Shown: positions 24,868-34,547, counted from the first letter of the stretch. The stretch: DNA of 64,000 bases from Porticoccus sp. W117 (GCF_030341905.1 NZ_JATAAF010000010.1:41289-105288), one strand, 5' to 3'. Notes: a model not told the origin generated them from the letters alone. Numbers and translations are program-made.

Positions 24868-25347
24868 GTGGAAAATTCTGATGTATATAAGGCACCTGAG
24901 TCGGAACTGGTGTCAGGCGATGAGCTGAAATCTATTGGTGGCTGGCTGCGTTTCTTTCAGGTAGTTAATTTCATCTATGCTATAGCCGGGGTTTTGGTTG
25001 CGGCCTTGGTGGTGGTGACTTACTTTATCGATGAATCTGTATATGGCGGCTTGATTGGGTCGATAGCATCATTGGTAGAGCTTACCCCAGTGATAGTTTT
25101 TTCAATATTGATTTTGAAGGTAGTAAATCACCAAGAAGAAGGTATCCCTGTAAAGATTAAATCCTATATTGGCTATTATCTGCTGACTTCGTTTTTGGTG
25201 GCTGCTGGAATAGCCAGCTTATATATTATGGATTTAGTTCCTGATAAGCCTGCCTCTATCTTTGGTGATCTCATTTACTATCTAATTTGGTCTAGCTACT
25301 TTAAACGATCAAAGCGCGTTAGAAGTTTTTATGGCGCGACTGCATAA
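24868..25347 (+). CDS. DUF2569-like membrane protein
   Basis: A 159-residue membrane protein with four hydrophobic helices (about 31-52, 62-88, 104-122, 126-145). Its order of features, IGGWLRFF before TM1 and YLIWSSYFKRSKRVRSFYG at the end, is that of the DUF2569 family, whose function is unknown. The N-terminal VYKAPESEL tail resembles the NPYQTPASDL opening of the gene at 11722. GTG start at 24868 with GATGAGG upstream. Composition is AT-rich against its neighbours. Monocistronic between repeats. Confidence 0.75.
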   Translation: MENSDVYKAPESELVSGDELKSIGGWLRFFQVVNFIYAIAGVLVAALVVVTYFIDESVYGGLIGSIASLVELTPVIVFSILILKVVNHQEEGIPVKIKSYIGYYLLTSFLVAAGIASLYIMDLVPDKPASIFGDLIYYLIWSSYFKRSKRVRSFYGATA

Positions 25348-25456
25348 AATTATTTCGGGAATACAGTTTCTCCGCGAAATGCATTACCTTGGTTGGATAA
25401 CCTCTAAAATTGTCATTATCGGAGTGTGGTGACACAGCAATCTCCGAATATATCTT

Positions 25457-25529
25457 TGTAGGTCGCCCTTTAGGGCGTCAAGTAAAGCGTAACAACCTGC
25501 TATTGTGACGGGCTAAAGCCCGACCTACA
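25457..25529. repeat. Two inverted GTAGGTCGCCC / GGGC-CGACCTACA repeats
   Basis: TGTAGGTCGCCCTTTAGGGCGTCAAG (25457-25482) and GACGGGCTAAAGCCCGACCTACA (25507-25529) are each small palindromes and are also arranged head-to-head, so the pair could fold into one larger structure. They fill part of the gap between the DUF2569 and DUF2235 genes; nothing else was seen in that 260-bp gap apart from the ribosome-binding site. Confidence 0.7.
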
Positions 25530-25607
25530 TTCTGCTCGTGGCCCGGAGCCCGACGCTCGCAGCCGTATGCTACTCTTTGTGATAAACGACATCACAAGGA
25601 GAGCCCC

Positions 25608-26624
25608 GTGAAACGCATCGTCATCTGTGCCGACGGCACCTGGAACCGTCCGGAACAAGATCCCGCCAAAGACTTCCCCACCAACGTCCTCAAACTGGCC
25701 AGAGCGATTCGCCCGGTAGCGGCTGATGGCGTCGGTCAGCAGGTATTTTATGACTGGGGTGTTGGCAGCTATGAAAGCCGCGTTGTGGGTGGCATTACCG
25801 GCAAAGGGCTGCACAAAAACATCACCGACAACTACCGATACATTGTGCAGAACTACGCGCCGGGAGACGAAATCTGGCTGTTTGGCTTTAGCCGCGGCGC
25901 CTATACCGTGCGCAGCCTGTGCGGCATGATCAACAATTGCGGCATTCTCAAACGGCCAGATGCGGCATTGATCGCCGAGGCTTTTAAACTCTACAAAAAA
26001 CCGGGTAGGCGCAATGCCCCCAAAGGCGAAAATTCCGTGGCGTTTCGCCGTGCCCACAGCCACCGCTCGCGCCAAGTGAAGTTTGTCGGCGTTTGGGATA
26101 CCGTGGGCGCCATGGGTATCCCACTGTCGTTCCTGGGTTTGTTCGACGACAAGGATGAGTTTTACGATACCAAGCTGGGGCGCAATGTCAGCGTTGCTCG
26201 CCACGCACTGGCCATTGACGAACAGCGCAGTGACTTTGAGCCCACTATTTGGCAGCCGCGCCAAAACCTCGATCTAAAGCAAATGTGGTTTGCCGGTGCT
26301 CACAGTGATGTGGGCGGCAGCTACAAGCCGGATGACGATGGCAGTCTGTTGTCAGATCACGCATTGAAATGGATGCTCAGCGAAGCCTCTGCCCATGGCT
26401 TGAAGGTTGAATCCCATCTGCTCAGCGGTATTACTGACAACCCCCTGGCGCGCCTGCACCAATCCCGGCGCAGCTTCTATCGAGTGCGCAAACGCTTTTT
26501 CAGGCCCATTGACCACGGTCTGGGCGAGGTTCTCATTCACCCCTCCGTGAAACAGCGTTGGCAGCAAGACGACAGTTATCGGCCGAAAAACTTGCTGCAA
26601 TATGTTGATCAAAATGGCTGGTGA
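25608..26624 (+). CDS. DUF2235 alpha/beta-hydrolase-like protein
   Basis: A 338-residue protein of the DUF2235 family, which includes Tle1-type phospholipase effectors of type VI secretion. It opens with KRIVICADGTWNR, has the nucleophile elbow GFSRGAYTVRSLCGMI (Ser near 102) and keeps WDTVGAMG near 165 and GAHSDVGGSY (about 228-237), the usual Asp/His surroundings. GTG start at 25608 with AAGGAG. There is no T6SS gene, immunity gene or secretion signal nearby, so a housekeeping lipase or esterase role is as likely as a toxin. yghU follows after 37 bp. Confidence 0.85.
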   Translation: MKRIVICADGTWNRPEQDPAKDFPTNVLKLARAIRPVAADGVGQQVFYDWGVGSYESRVVGGITGKGLHKNITDNYRYIVQNYAPGDEIWLFGFSRGAYTVRSLCGMINNCGILKRPDAALIAEAFKLYKKPGRRNAPKGENSVAFRRAHSHRSRQVKFVGVWDTVGAMGIPLSFLGLFDDKDEFYDTKLGRNVSVARHALAIDEQRSDFEPTIWQPRQNLDLKQMWFAGAHSDVGGSYKPDDDGSLLSDHALKWMLSEASAHGLKVESHLLSGITDNPLARLHQSRRSFYRVRKRFFRPIDHGLGEVLIHPSVKQRWQQDDSYRPKNLLQYVDQNGW

Positions 26625-26661
26625 GTGGTCATAGACGGATTGCTTATAACGAGGAATTGCA

Positions 26662-27537
26662 ATGGATCAGTCAGCAACTTATGTCCCACCAAAAGTCTGG
26701 ACCTGGGAATCTGAAAACGGCGGTGAATTCGCCAGCATCAACCGCCCCATATCCGGTGCTACCCACGATAAGGACTTGCCAGTAGGTGAACACCCGCTGC
26801 AGCTTCACTCTCTGGCAACCCCGAATGGCGTCAAGGCAACGGTGATGTTGGAGGAGCTGCTGGCGGCAGGCCACCGTGGTGCCGAGTACGATGCCTACCC
26901 GATCAGCATTACCGAAGGTGACCAGTTCAGCAGCGGCTTTGTGGCCATAAACCCCAACTCAAAAATACCGGCACTGGTGGATCGCAGTGGTGCCGAACCG
27001 GTGTCTATCTTTGAGTCCGGCGCTATCTTGTTGTACTTGGCGGAAAAATTTAACGCCTTTTTGCCCACGCCGGAAAAACGCCATGAGTGTCTGTCCTGGC
27101 TGTTCTGGCAAATGGGCAGCGCCCCTTACTTGGGTGGCGGCTTTGGTCACTTTTACAACTATGCGCCAGAGAAGTGGCAGTACCCCATCGATCGCTTCAC
27201 CATGGAAGTCAAACGCCAGCTGGATGTGCTGGATCGTCGCCTGGCGGGAAATCGTTACCTGTGTGGTGACGATTACACCATCGCCGATATTGCCACCTGG
27301 CCTTGGTACGGCAGTCTGGTGTTGGGGCGCTTGTACGATGCCGCTGAATTTCTCGATGTGGCCAGTTACCAGCACGTTACTCGTTGGGCGAAAGAGATCG
27401 ATTCTCGACCCGCTGTGCAGCGAGGTCGCATGGTGAATCGCACCTGGGGTGAGCCTGACGAACAATTGCACGAAAGGCACAGCGCTGAAGATTTTGAGCT
27501 GCGTACCCAGGACAAGTTGGAGGCTGATAATGTGTGA
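26662..27537 (+). CDS. yghU: Glutathione S-transferase family disulfide-bond reductase YghU
   Basis: YghU is a Nu-class GST with glutathione-dependent disulfide reductase activity. The 291-residue protein aligns by eye along nearly its full length with E. coli YghU: VWTWESENGGEFASINRP near the start, LPVGEHPLQLHSLATPNGVKATVMLEELLA, FSSGFVAINPNSKIPAL, FLGGGFGHFYNYAP-type segment and EQLHERHSAEDFELRTQDK at the end. The thioredoxin fold (about 46-130) precedes the helical domain. ATG start at 26662 with GAGG upstream. Its last eight bases overlap the start of the hydrolase gene, so the two are probably co-translated. Confidence 0.95.
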   Translation: MDQSATYVPPKVWTWESENGGEFASINRPISGATHDKDLPVGEHPLQLHSLATPNGVKATVMLEELLAAGHRGAEYDAYPISITEGDQFSSGFVAINPNSKIPALVDRSGAEPVSIFESGAILLYLAEKFNAFLPTPEKRHECLSWLFWQMGSAPYLGGGFGHFYNYAPEKWQYPIDRFTMEVKRQLDVLDRRLAGNRYLCGDDYTIADIATWPWYGSLVLGRLYDAAEFLDVASYQHVTRWAKEIDSRPAVQRGRMVNRTWGEPDEQLHERHSAEDFELRTQDKLEADNV

Positions 27538-28441
27538 CGAACAAACCGAAAAGGACAACGAGGAGTTTGCCAGAAATGGTGGCCAGCTGAACCGCCGGGA
27601 TTTCAGCAAGCTCAGTGCGGCGGCCATTGCTGCCTTGATGTTTCCGACAGCTGCCCTGGGTTCTGGTGACCATGGTTTTGAAACCCTTGGCTCTGACGAT
27701 ATTGTGGAATCCGATGTCGATGTTCCCATGGCTGACGGCAATTCCGATTGTTACTTTGTCAGGCCAGCTAAGGGCAAACACCCTGGTGTGCTGATGTGGC
27801 CAGACATCAAAGGCCTGCGCCCGGCCTTCAAGGCTATGGGCAAACGCCTTGCCAGAGCCGGTTACGCGGTGCTGGTGGTCAATCAGTTTTACCGGGACGC
27901 CAAAGCCCCAGTGGTAGGGCCAGGGGCAGACTATCGTGACCCTGACACAAGAGCATTCCTGCGCGGTATGGCGAGAAAACTCACTCAGGATGCCAGCATG
28001 TCAGACGCCCGAGACTATATTGCCTTTCTCGACAAACAGAAGGTTGTTGATACCTCGAAAAAACTCGGCACTGCAGGTTATTGCATGGGCGGCCCGCTGA
28101 TTATGCGCACGGCGGCTGCTGCTCCTGAACGGGTTGGTGCTGCGGCTTCTTTCCACACGTCCAGCCTGGTGCGGGATACCCCGGACAGCCCCCACTTACT
28201 GATCCCGAAGTCACCAGCCCATGTGCTGCACGCCATTGCGGAAAACGACGACAAAAGGGCGCCGGAAGCGAAGAATGTTCTAGCCGCTGCCTACAAAGCC
28301 GCCGGTACTCCTGCTGAAATTGAGGTTTATGAAGGTACCTTGCACGGCTGGTGCCCACCGGATTCCAGAGTGTACAACGAGAAACAGGCGGAGAAAGCCT
28401 GGGCCAGATTGCTAGCGCTTTTTCAGACGGCCTTGGACTGA
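27530..28441 (+). CDS. Tat-exported dienelactone hydrolase family protein
   Basis: A 303-residue alpha/beta hydrolase. The N-terminus carries a twin-arginine signal (NRRDFSKLSAAAIAALMFPTAALG, about residues 21-45), so it should be folded before export to the periplasm. The nucleophile is Cys185 in GYCMGGP, as in dienelactone hydrolase, and LHGWCPP supplies the catalytic His. The best start is the ATG at 27530, overlapping yghU by 8 bp; the frame is open further up only inside yghU. Its stop overlaps the convergent RND gene by 19 bp. Substrate unknown. Confidence 0.88.
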   Translation: MCDEQTEKDNEEFARNGGQLNRRDFSKLSAAAIAALMFPTAALGSGDHGFETLGSDDIVESDVDVPMADGNSDCYFVRPAKGKHPGVLMWPDIKGLRPAFKAMGKRLARAGYAVLVVNQFYRDAKAPVVGPGADYRDPDTRAFLRGMARKLTQDASMSDARDYIAFLDKQKVVDTSKKLGTAGYCMGGPLIMRTAAAAPERVGAAASFHTSSLVRDTPDSPHLLIPKSPAHVLHAIAENDDKRAPEAKNVLAAAYKAAGTPAEIEVYEGTLHGWCPPDSRVYNEKQAEKAWARLLALFQTALD

Positions 28442-31400
28442 GACTGCCTGGGCTTTAGCAGTGCCATCAACAGTGCTGGCAAAAACGTCAAGCTCAACAC
28501 CGTGGATACCAAAATACCGCTGAGTACGATAATGCCCACACCACGATACAGTTCGGTGCCTTCGCCGGGGATCAGTACCAGCGGTGCCAGGCCAAATATG
28601 GTGGTGGCCGTGGACATCAGGATGGGCTTCAGGCGTTTTTGCAGTGCTTTATGAATAGCGTCTTTTACCGAAACGCCTTGCTCAAGTAGGCAGCGCCGGG
28701 TCTGGTCGACAATCAGAATTGGGTTGTTGACCACGGTGCCCAGCAAAATCAAAAAGCCGAGCATGGTAATCATGTCAAAAGGCTGGTGGAACGTGCTGAT
28801 ACCCAGCAAACCGAGACCCGTGTTAATGCCGTTCACCAGTACCAGACTCAGCAGGCCGCCTGCCATACCCAGTGGCACGGTTGCCAGAATAAACAACGGG
28901 TAGCGCCAGTGAGTAAAGATGGCCACCAGCACCAGATAAATCAGCGCGATGGCAATGACGAAATTGCTGGATAAGGCGTTGCGGGTTTCCTCCAGCTGAT
29001 CGGCAGCGCCACTGATGCTGACCTTGATTCCCTGAGCGATTTTATTTTCCTGCCACAAGTGCGGCAGCAGCTGTTCGCGCACAATGGCCTCTGCGGTTTC
29101 CAGGGCAAGGTCTCTCGGCGGAATAATGTAAACGGTCACGGTGCGATTACTGTCAACACGGCGAATGCTGTTGCTGTTTTTACTTTCCAGCAAATCCGCC
29201 AGTGCGCTCAATGGCAGAATCTGACCATTGCCAGTCAATATGGGCGCCGCCGCCAGGTTGGGCAACGTTTGTCGGTTACCCGCATTACTGAACAGAAAAA
29301 TATCCACCTTGTCGTCTTCGAGAATAAATTCATCCACGTAAGCGCCATCACTCATGGCGGCAATGGAATAATTTAATTCCCGGCTACTCATATCCAATTC
29401 AGCCAGACGTTCCCACCTGGGCTTTATCTGAATAAGGGGCTGATCCAGGCTGAGTGATCGGGGTTCGGAATTGATTTGTGGTTGTTCGAAGTAGGCGTCC
29501 GCCGCCTGGTACACCGCATCGGCGGCCTGATAAATCTCGGTAATATCATTGCCGGCAATATCCAGTGCCACTGCTCTGGTTCCGCCATCGTTGCTGGAAA
29601 TGATTGAACCCCTTGCGGAAAATGCCCGCATGCCGGGGTAACTTTCAAATTTGCGGGTGATGCCTGCCATCATGGCATTGATGTTTTTTGCCTCAGACGG
29701 GGCACTCAGCATCCAGATACGGCCATTTGAAATGGACAACATGTAATAGGCCAGCGGCGGCATATTGTCCTCGCCACCGTTAAAACTTTTCGGGTCGGCG
29801 TCGATGTACTGATTAAAGTATGCCTTTAAATCAGTGCCAATTTTTTTCATTTCTGTCAGGTTATAACTGGGCGGCGCCACCATGTTTGAGAACGCTTTGG
29901 GTTCTTCACCTTCCGGCAGGTATTCCGCAGCGGGCATCAGTAAATAGGCCAGCGACAAAATAACCGCGACAAACGCCCCACTGTAAAGACGGGCTTTTTT
30001 TTGTGACTGGGTAAAGACCGCCGACATTTTTAACCAGCGGCCCGAAAGCTCGAATGCCTCGCTCTGCTGAATGGATGACTTTTTACCAAAGTGCGCCAGC
30101 GCCGCCGGGATTACCCAAATAGCCACCAGCATGGACGCAATAATGGCGCCGGATATTGCAATGGCAATGTCGGAGTACAGTTGCCCGGCTTCCTGAGCAA
30201 TGAATAGAATGGGTGCGAACACCAATACAGTTGTAGTGGTGGAAGCGAGCACGGCGGGCCATACTTCTTTAACACCGGCAATGGCCGCTTCTACTTTGTT
30301 TAATCCTTTAAGCCGCTGCTGCAGAATGGATTCCAGTACCACAATGGTGTTGTCCACTGTCATACCGATCGCAAATGCCACCCCTGCCAGAGAGATCACA
30401 TTAATGGTTCTGCCAAACGCCATTAATGCCAAAAACGCGAAAATGGTACACACCGGAATGCCAATCACGCCGATCATGGTGGCCCGGCCAGAGCGCAGAA
30501 ACCCATACATCACCAGGGTGGCAAGCAGGGCGCCAATGCCCAGGTTTGTCCAGACATTATTTAGCGAACTTTGTACGTACTGAACGTCGTCGCTGGTGAG
30601 TTTTAACTCCAGGCCATTTTGTTGAAGCAAATCCTGATTGATGGCATCGATGACTGGCAGCATTTGCGCCTTGATCGCCAGAACATTGGAGCCGCTTTCT
30701 CGCCGCACCGACAGGTTGATGTTGCGCCTTCCATTAAAGAAGCGTTCGCCACGGGTTTCAAAATGATCCAGCGCCACCTCGGCAACGTCTTTCAAGCGTG
30801 TATTGGACTGGCCCTGACGCTTGATAATCAGATTTTCCAATTCGCTGAGTTGTTCAAAGCGGCCCACCACCCGCATCAGGTATCGGCTTTTGCCACTTTC
30901 GATGTCGCCCGCAGAGGCGTCGGAGTTTCGATCCCGGATGGCACTTCTGACGTCTGTCAGGCTGATGCCTCGCTGCGCCAACTTGCCCGCATCCACTTTT
31001 ATCTGGATTTGACGCTGGGCGCCGCCTCTAACCCTGACTTCGGAGACGCCAGCAACGGATTCCATTCTTGGGCGAATAAAATCCTCGGCGTAATCGCGCA
31101 ACAAGTCCATGTCCAGCTGCATGGGGTTGCCTTCCGTGGGGCGTAAAGTGAAATGCATAAAAGCGTTGCTGGAAAACGAGCTGGAAAACAGCCGCGGCTG
31201 ATCGACATTTTCTGGATAAGCTGGTACCTGGCTGAGAGCATTGTTGACTCGAATCAGGGCGTCGTTAACGTCCACCCCAAAAGGAAACTCCAACTCGATA
31301 TTGGCTTCACCCATTTCTGCAGACGAGAGCATGCGTTGCAAATTGGGCAGGCTGCGCAAGTAGCGTTCTTGCTCAATGAGGATTTCTTTTTCAATGTCTT

Positions 31401-31563
31401 GCGGCGTTGCTCCGGGCCAGCCGGTTTGTACCGTAATGGTGCGCACTTCGAGATCCGGGATCATCTGCACCGGAATATTAAAGGCGGCCACCAGGCCAAG
31501 AATGCAGCTGATCAGCACCACCACGGCAACCAGCGTGCCGCGTTTTACCGCAGCGTCGATCAT
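28423..31563 (-). CDS. RND efflux pump inner-membrane subunit (HAE1/AcrB type)
   Basis: A 1046-residue proton-driven efflux transporter with the AcrB layout: TM1, a large periplasmic porter/docking loop (about 35-340), six TM helices, TM7, a second loop (about 560-870) and TM8-12. The TM4 proton-relay motif reads GMTVDNTIVVLE, with Asp-Asn instead of the Asp-Asp of AcrB; Asp-Asn also occurs in other HAE-type pumps. It would work with the adaptor encoded upstream (4-bp ATGA overlap). No outer-membrane factor or local regulator is in the cluster, so a TolC-like protein elsewhere is presumably shared. Substrate unknown. Confidence 0.92.
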   Translation of the reverse strand: MIDAAVKRGTLVAVVVLISCILGLVAAFNIPVQMIPDLEVRTITVQTGWPGATPQDIEKEILIEQERYLRSLPNLQRMLSSAEMGEANIELEFPFGVDVNDALIRVNNALSQVPAYPENVDQPRLFSSSFSSNAFMHFTLRPTEGNPMQLDMDLLRDYAEDFIRPRMESVAGVSEVRVRGGAQRQIQIKVDAGKLAQRGISLTDVRSAIRDRNSDASAGDIESGKSRYLMRVVGRFEQLSELENLIIKRQGQSNTRLKDVAEVALDHFETRGERFFNGRRNINLSVRRESGSNVLAIKAQMLPVIDAINQDLLQQNGLELKLTSDDVQYVQSSLNNVWTNLGIGALLATLVMYGFLRSGRATMIGVIGIPVCTIFAFLALMAFGRTINVISLAGVAFAIGMTVDNTIVVLESILQQRLKGLNKVEAAIAGVKEVWPAVLASTTTTVLVFAPILFIAQEAGQLYSDIAIAISGAIIASMLVAIWVIPAALAHFGKKSSIQQSEAFELSGRWLKMSAVFTQSQKKARLYSGAFVAVILSLAYLLMPAAEYLPEGEEPKAFSNMVAPPSYNLTEMKKIGTDLKAYFNQYIDADPKSFNGGEDNMPPLAYYMLSISNGRIWMLSAPSEAKNINAMMAGITRKFESYPGMRAFSARGSIISSNDGGTRAVALDIAGNDITEIYQAADAVYQAADAYFEQPQINSEPRSLSLDQPLIQIKPRWERLAELDMSSRELNYSIAAMSDGAYVDEFILEDDKVDIFLFSNAGNRQTLPNLAAAPILTGNGQILPLSALADLLESKNSNSIRRVDSNRTVTVYIIPPRDLALETAEAIVREQLLPHLWQENKIAQGIKVSISGAADQLEETRNALSSNFVIAIALIYLVLVAIFTHWRYPLFILATVPLGMAGGLLSLVLVNGINTGLGLLGISTFHQPFDMITMLGFLILLGTVVNNPILIVDQTRRCLLEQGVSVKDAIHKALQKRLKPILMSTATTIFGLAPLVLIPGEGTELYRGVGIIVLSGILVSTVLSLTFLPALLMALLKPRQSQSKAV

Positions 31564-32642
31564 GGCCGCTGCCCTTCAGTGTTCTTGATGGTCAGCGATT
31601 CGCCATCACGCAAAAGGGCAACGCCTGAGGTGACATAGGCGTGGTTTGCCGGGGCGCCGGTAACGGCGATTTGCTGCTCTTTTTTATCTACCACGTCAAC
31701 GATAAAACGTTCTGCCTGGCCATTAACTACAGCAAATACACTGGTGCCGCCATCCGGGTGTTGTTTGAGCGCTCTTTTAGGCAGCCACACCAACTGTTTT
31801 TGCACTCGGTTAAATTGCAACTCCGCGTTGGCAGACATTCCAGGGGTTAGAGAGTCCGATGCAGGCAAGTCGATATGCGCTGTAAAAGCACGGCTTTGTT
31901 CATTGGATACGGCAACATAGCGGCTGATTTTGCCGGTGAGCTTGGCGGCCTCGGTAACATCTGGTGTGATAGTTACCACGGTGTTTTCCGGCTCTTTTAA
32001 AAACTGGTAATACTCCTGCGGAATGGAAATCACCAGACGCAGCTTGTCTTGCTGAACCAGGCCTAACACTGAACGTTGTTGTGTCACCCACTCGCCGACG
32101 TCCCCGTTGCGTCGCGAAATAACACCATTGAAAGGTGCGTACAGGGTGTGCCGGTTAACCAGTTCTTTCTGATAGGCAAGATTGGATTTTTCCCGGTTCA
32201 ATGCTGCTTCAGCAGTAGCTACCGCAGCTTTGCGTTGGGCAATCAGGGTTTGTGCCATCGCCTGTTGCTCTGATAACGCCAGCGCTTCCTGATAAAGTCG
32301 CTTGGCCTCCCGAAGACGTATCTCACTGCTGGTGACGCTGGCCTCAGTTTCAGCCAGCGTTAGTCTGGCCAGGGTAGCATCCAGCGTCATCAGTTTTTGC
32401 CCGCGAGATACCTTGTCGCCCACTTCCACAAAGAACTGCTGGATAACTCCCGCCTGCAGGCTGGCCAAATCGGCATTTTGTGCTGCTTCCACGGTGCCGG
32501 TTAGCGTTAAGGTTTGGTAGGCAGGTTCTGATGTCGGGTAAAACACATCCACCTCTGCGGCTTGTACCGGCAGCGCCGAGTGCGCGCAAAGTACCAATGA
32601 ACCGAGCAGCGCTCGTACTGGTGCTAAGGTGAAAGTTGGCAT
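31560..32642 (-). CDS. RND efflux periplasmic adaptor (membrane fusion protein)
   Basis: A 360-residue exported adaptor. Signal peptide (about 1-28, ending PVQAA-E) without lipobox; barrel-sandwich lipoyl half-motif ASLQAGVIQQFFVEVGDKVSRGQKLMTLD (about 60-88), a helical hairpin (about 90-160), second lipoyl half (LYAPFNGVISRRNGDVGEWV), beta-barrel domain and membrane-proximal domain. It would bridge the RND pump encoded by the overlapping downstream gene to an outer-membrane channel. ATG start. Confidence 0.93.
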   Translation of the reverse strand: MPTFTLAPVRALLGSLVLCAHSALPVQAAEVDVFYPTSEPAYQTLTLTGTVEAAQNADLASLQAGVIQQFFVEVGDKVSRGQKLMTLDATLARLTLAETEASVTSSEIRLREAKRLYQEALALSEQQAMAQTLIAQRKAAVATAEAALNREKSNLAYQKELVNRHTLYAPFNGVISRRNGDVGEWVTQQRSVLGLVQQDKLRLVISIPQEYYQFLKEPENTVVTITPDVTEAAKLTGKISRYVAVSNEQSRAFTAHIDLPASDSLTPGMSANAELQFNRVQKQLVWLPKRALKQHPDGGTSVFAVVNGQAERFIVDVVDKKEQQIAVTGAPANHAYVTSGVALLRDGESLTIKNTEGQRP

Positions 32643-32739
32643 GGTGATCTCGCTAGGGATTCATTCAGTCTATTGTAGGGTAAGTGGATTTTTGGTGACA
32701 TTGGAAAGCCATGAAACGAAGCGTAAATGTCTGTAAACA

Positions 32740-32796
32740 GAATCTTTAATAAAAACAACAAAAAAGGCTCACATCGCTGAAGCAGATATGAGCCTT
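32740..32796 (-). terminator. Rho-independent terminator of the mrp operon
   Basis: AAGGCTCA (32764-32771) pairs with TGAGCCTT (32789-32796). Reading the minus strand, the stem is followed by a run CCTTTTTTGTTGTTTTTA, the T-rich tract expected after the last mrp gene ending at 32835. Confidence 0.8.
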
Positions 32797-32834
32797 GGAA
32801 AGATATGTCGGAGAAACTCCGTCCTCATATTTTC

Positions 32835-34547
32835 CTAAATATAATAGAGCACCAGAAAAGCTGCCAATAAGCCGGCGACCCACACCACCATGGTTTCTGT
32901 TGGCCACAGCCGCGCAAAGTAACCTTTGGGTTTGCCTTCTTCTGCATCGTAAGAGTTTTGAATGATTTGCTTGATCGATGCGGTGATGGATTTTTCGATA
33001 CTTGCGTACACACCGTAGACGCTACAGCCGATGCGCTTAATAAAAGCAGGGGCCAGTTTGCGATACAGCCAGTCCGCATCCAGATTGGTGGACGGCAGTT
33101 CTGGTGGGTACAGCTTGTACAGGTTTAACCACACAAACGCCGCCGCGGAGAAGAACAGCAGCTGTAGTTGGGTCAGTACGTGAGTGACGTCGTAGGGCTG
33201 GTATTTATGCTCCCAGGGCAACAGGGCATACACCGTTTGCGCCGGGAATGAGCCGAGTACCACGCAGCCAACTGCAGCCAGGGTCATGGCGATCAGCATG
33301 TTCTTGGGGGCTTCGGTTGTGCGGATGCCAGAATCGTGGGCAAAGAAGGCAAAATAGGGAATCTTGATGCCCGCGTGGTGGAACACACCCGCCGCGGCAA
33401 ACAACAGAAGCAACCACACATAGTCGTACCCTTCTTTTACCGCCGCCGACATAATCATCGACTTGGACACGAAGCCGCTGAACAGAGGGAATGCGGATAT
33501 AGAAGCAGCGCCGACAATACAGAGTATGGTGGTTTTCGGCATGCTCTTGTACAGGCCGCCCAGTTCCGAGCCATTGATTTTGCCGGTTTTGTACAGCACC
33601 GCACCCATGGTCATCATCAACAGGCCTTTAAAGATCACGTCATTAAAAGCGTGAGCCACAGCGCCGTTAAGGGCCAGGGAGGTGCCAATGCCGATGCCGA
33701 CAATCATAAAGCCAATCTGGTTAATCAGGCTGTAGGCCAGCACCCGGCGCAGGTCGTTTTCGATCACCGCGTAGAAGATCGGGAAGCACGCCATAGTGAC
33801 GCCAATCCAAACCAGAATTTCTTCACCGGCGTAGGCACGCGCAAAGGCATACACGGCAACTTTGGTGGTAAAGGATGCGAGGAAAATCGTGCCACTGGGT
33901 GTGGCTTCCGGGTAGGCATCGGTGAGCCAGTTGTGCACAAACGGGAATGCACTCTTGATGCCGAACGCCAGGAAGATCAACCAGGCGCCAACTTGTGCGA
34001 TGCCTTCATGCTGCAAACCAATGTCGGTAAACAGCAAGCTGTTGTTTACTTGCGCAAAAATCAGCAGCCCCGCAAGCAATAACACACCGGACAGCACCTG
34101 AAAAATCAGGTAACGAACACCGGACGAGTAGGCGCGATCGGTTCTTCGTGCCCAAATCAGAAACACCGACGTCAGCGCCAGCAGTTCCCAGAACACGAAC
34201 AGTGTCAGTAAATCCCCGGCAAATACCGCACCCACCGCACTGGCCGCGTAGGACAGCCCGGCCACGTGTTGCGTGGTGTCTTTCACATGCAGCGCATAAA
34301 TCACCGCAATCAAGGCGGCGATGTGGAACAGGTAGCCGAACATCAGACTGAGCTTGTCGACCTTAACCGGCTCCAGGGCGTAGCCCATAAATTCCATGGA
34401 CCAGAACACACCGTGCTCCAGACCCAGCAAATTGAGGCCGCCAATAATCGGAGCGGCCAGCATAATAATGTTGCGTGCCCAACCGCGCAGGAAAAGCGCC
34501 GCCAGGGCCGCCAGCATTAATGGCAGAAAAGGGATAACACTATTCAT
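32835..34547 (-). CDS. Mrp-type cation/H+ antiporter, proton-conducting NuoL/MrpD-like subunit (third copy)
   Basis: A 570-residue membrane protein with about 14-16 TM helices, homologous to complex I NuoL/M/N and MrpD. The proton-channel residues are kept: TM5 Glu in FVFWELLALTSVF, a Lys in FGIKSAFPFVHNWL and FTTKVAVYAF. The C-terminal part (about 470-570) has a soluble helical stretch and a last TM helix, making it longer than the other two paralogues. Last gene of the operon; its ATG overlaps the preceding small gene by 8 bp. Confidence 0.88.
   Translation of the reverse strand: MNSVIPFLPLMLAALAALFLRGWARNIIMLAAPIIGGLNLLGLEHGVFWSMEFMGYALEPVKVDKLSLMFGYLFHIAALIAVIYALHVKDTTQHVAGLSYAASAVGAVFAGDLLTLFVFWELLALTSVFLIWARRTDRAYSSGVRYLIFQVLSGVLLLAGLLIFAQVNNSLLFTDIGLQHEGIAQVGAWLIFLAFGIKSAFPFVHNWLTDAYPEATPSGTIFLASFTTKVAVYAFARAYAGEEILVWIGVTMACFPIFYAVIENDLRRVLAYSLINQIGFMIVGIGIGTSLALNGAVAHAFNDVIFKGLLMMTMGAVLYKTGKINGSELGGLYKSMPKTTILCIVGAASISAFPLFSGFVSKSMIMSAAVKEGYDYVWLLLLFAAAGVFHHAGIKIPYFAFFAHDSGIRTTEAPKNMLIAMTLAAVGCVVLGSFPAQTVYALLPWEHKYQPYDVTHVLTQLQLLFFSAAAFVWLNLYKLYPPELPSTNLDADWLYRKLAPAFIKRIGCSVYGVYASIEKSITASIKQIIQNSYDAEEGKPKGYFARLWPTETMVVWVAGLLAAFLVLYYI

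Noticed and set aside
25608..26624. Type VI secretion phospholipase effector
   Set aside because: DUF2235 alone is not enough; there is no VgrG, PAAR, adaptor or immunity-type gene in the neighbourhood.
28423..31563. Defective proton relay in the RND pump (Asp-Asn in TM4)
   Set aside because: Asp-Asn occurs in other HAE-type RND pumps, so it does not show loss of function.
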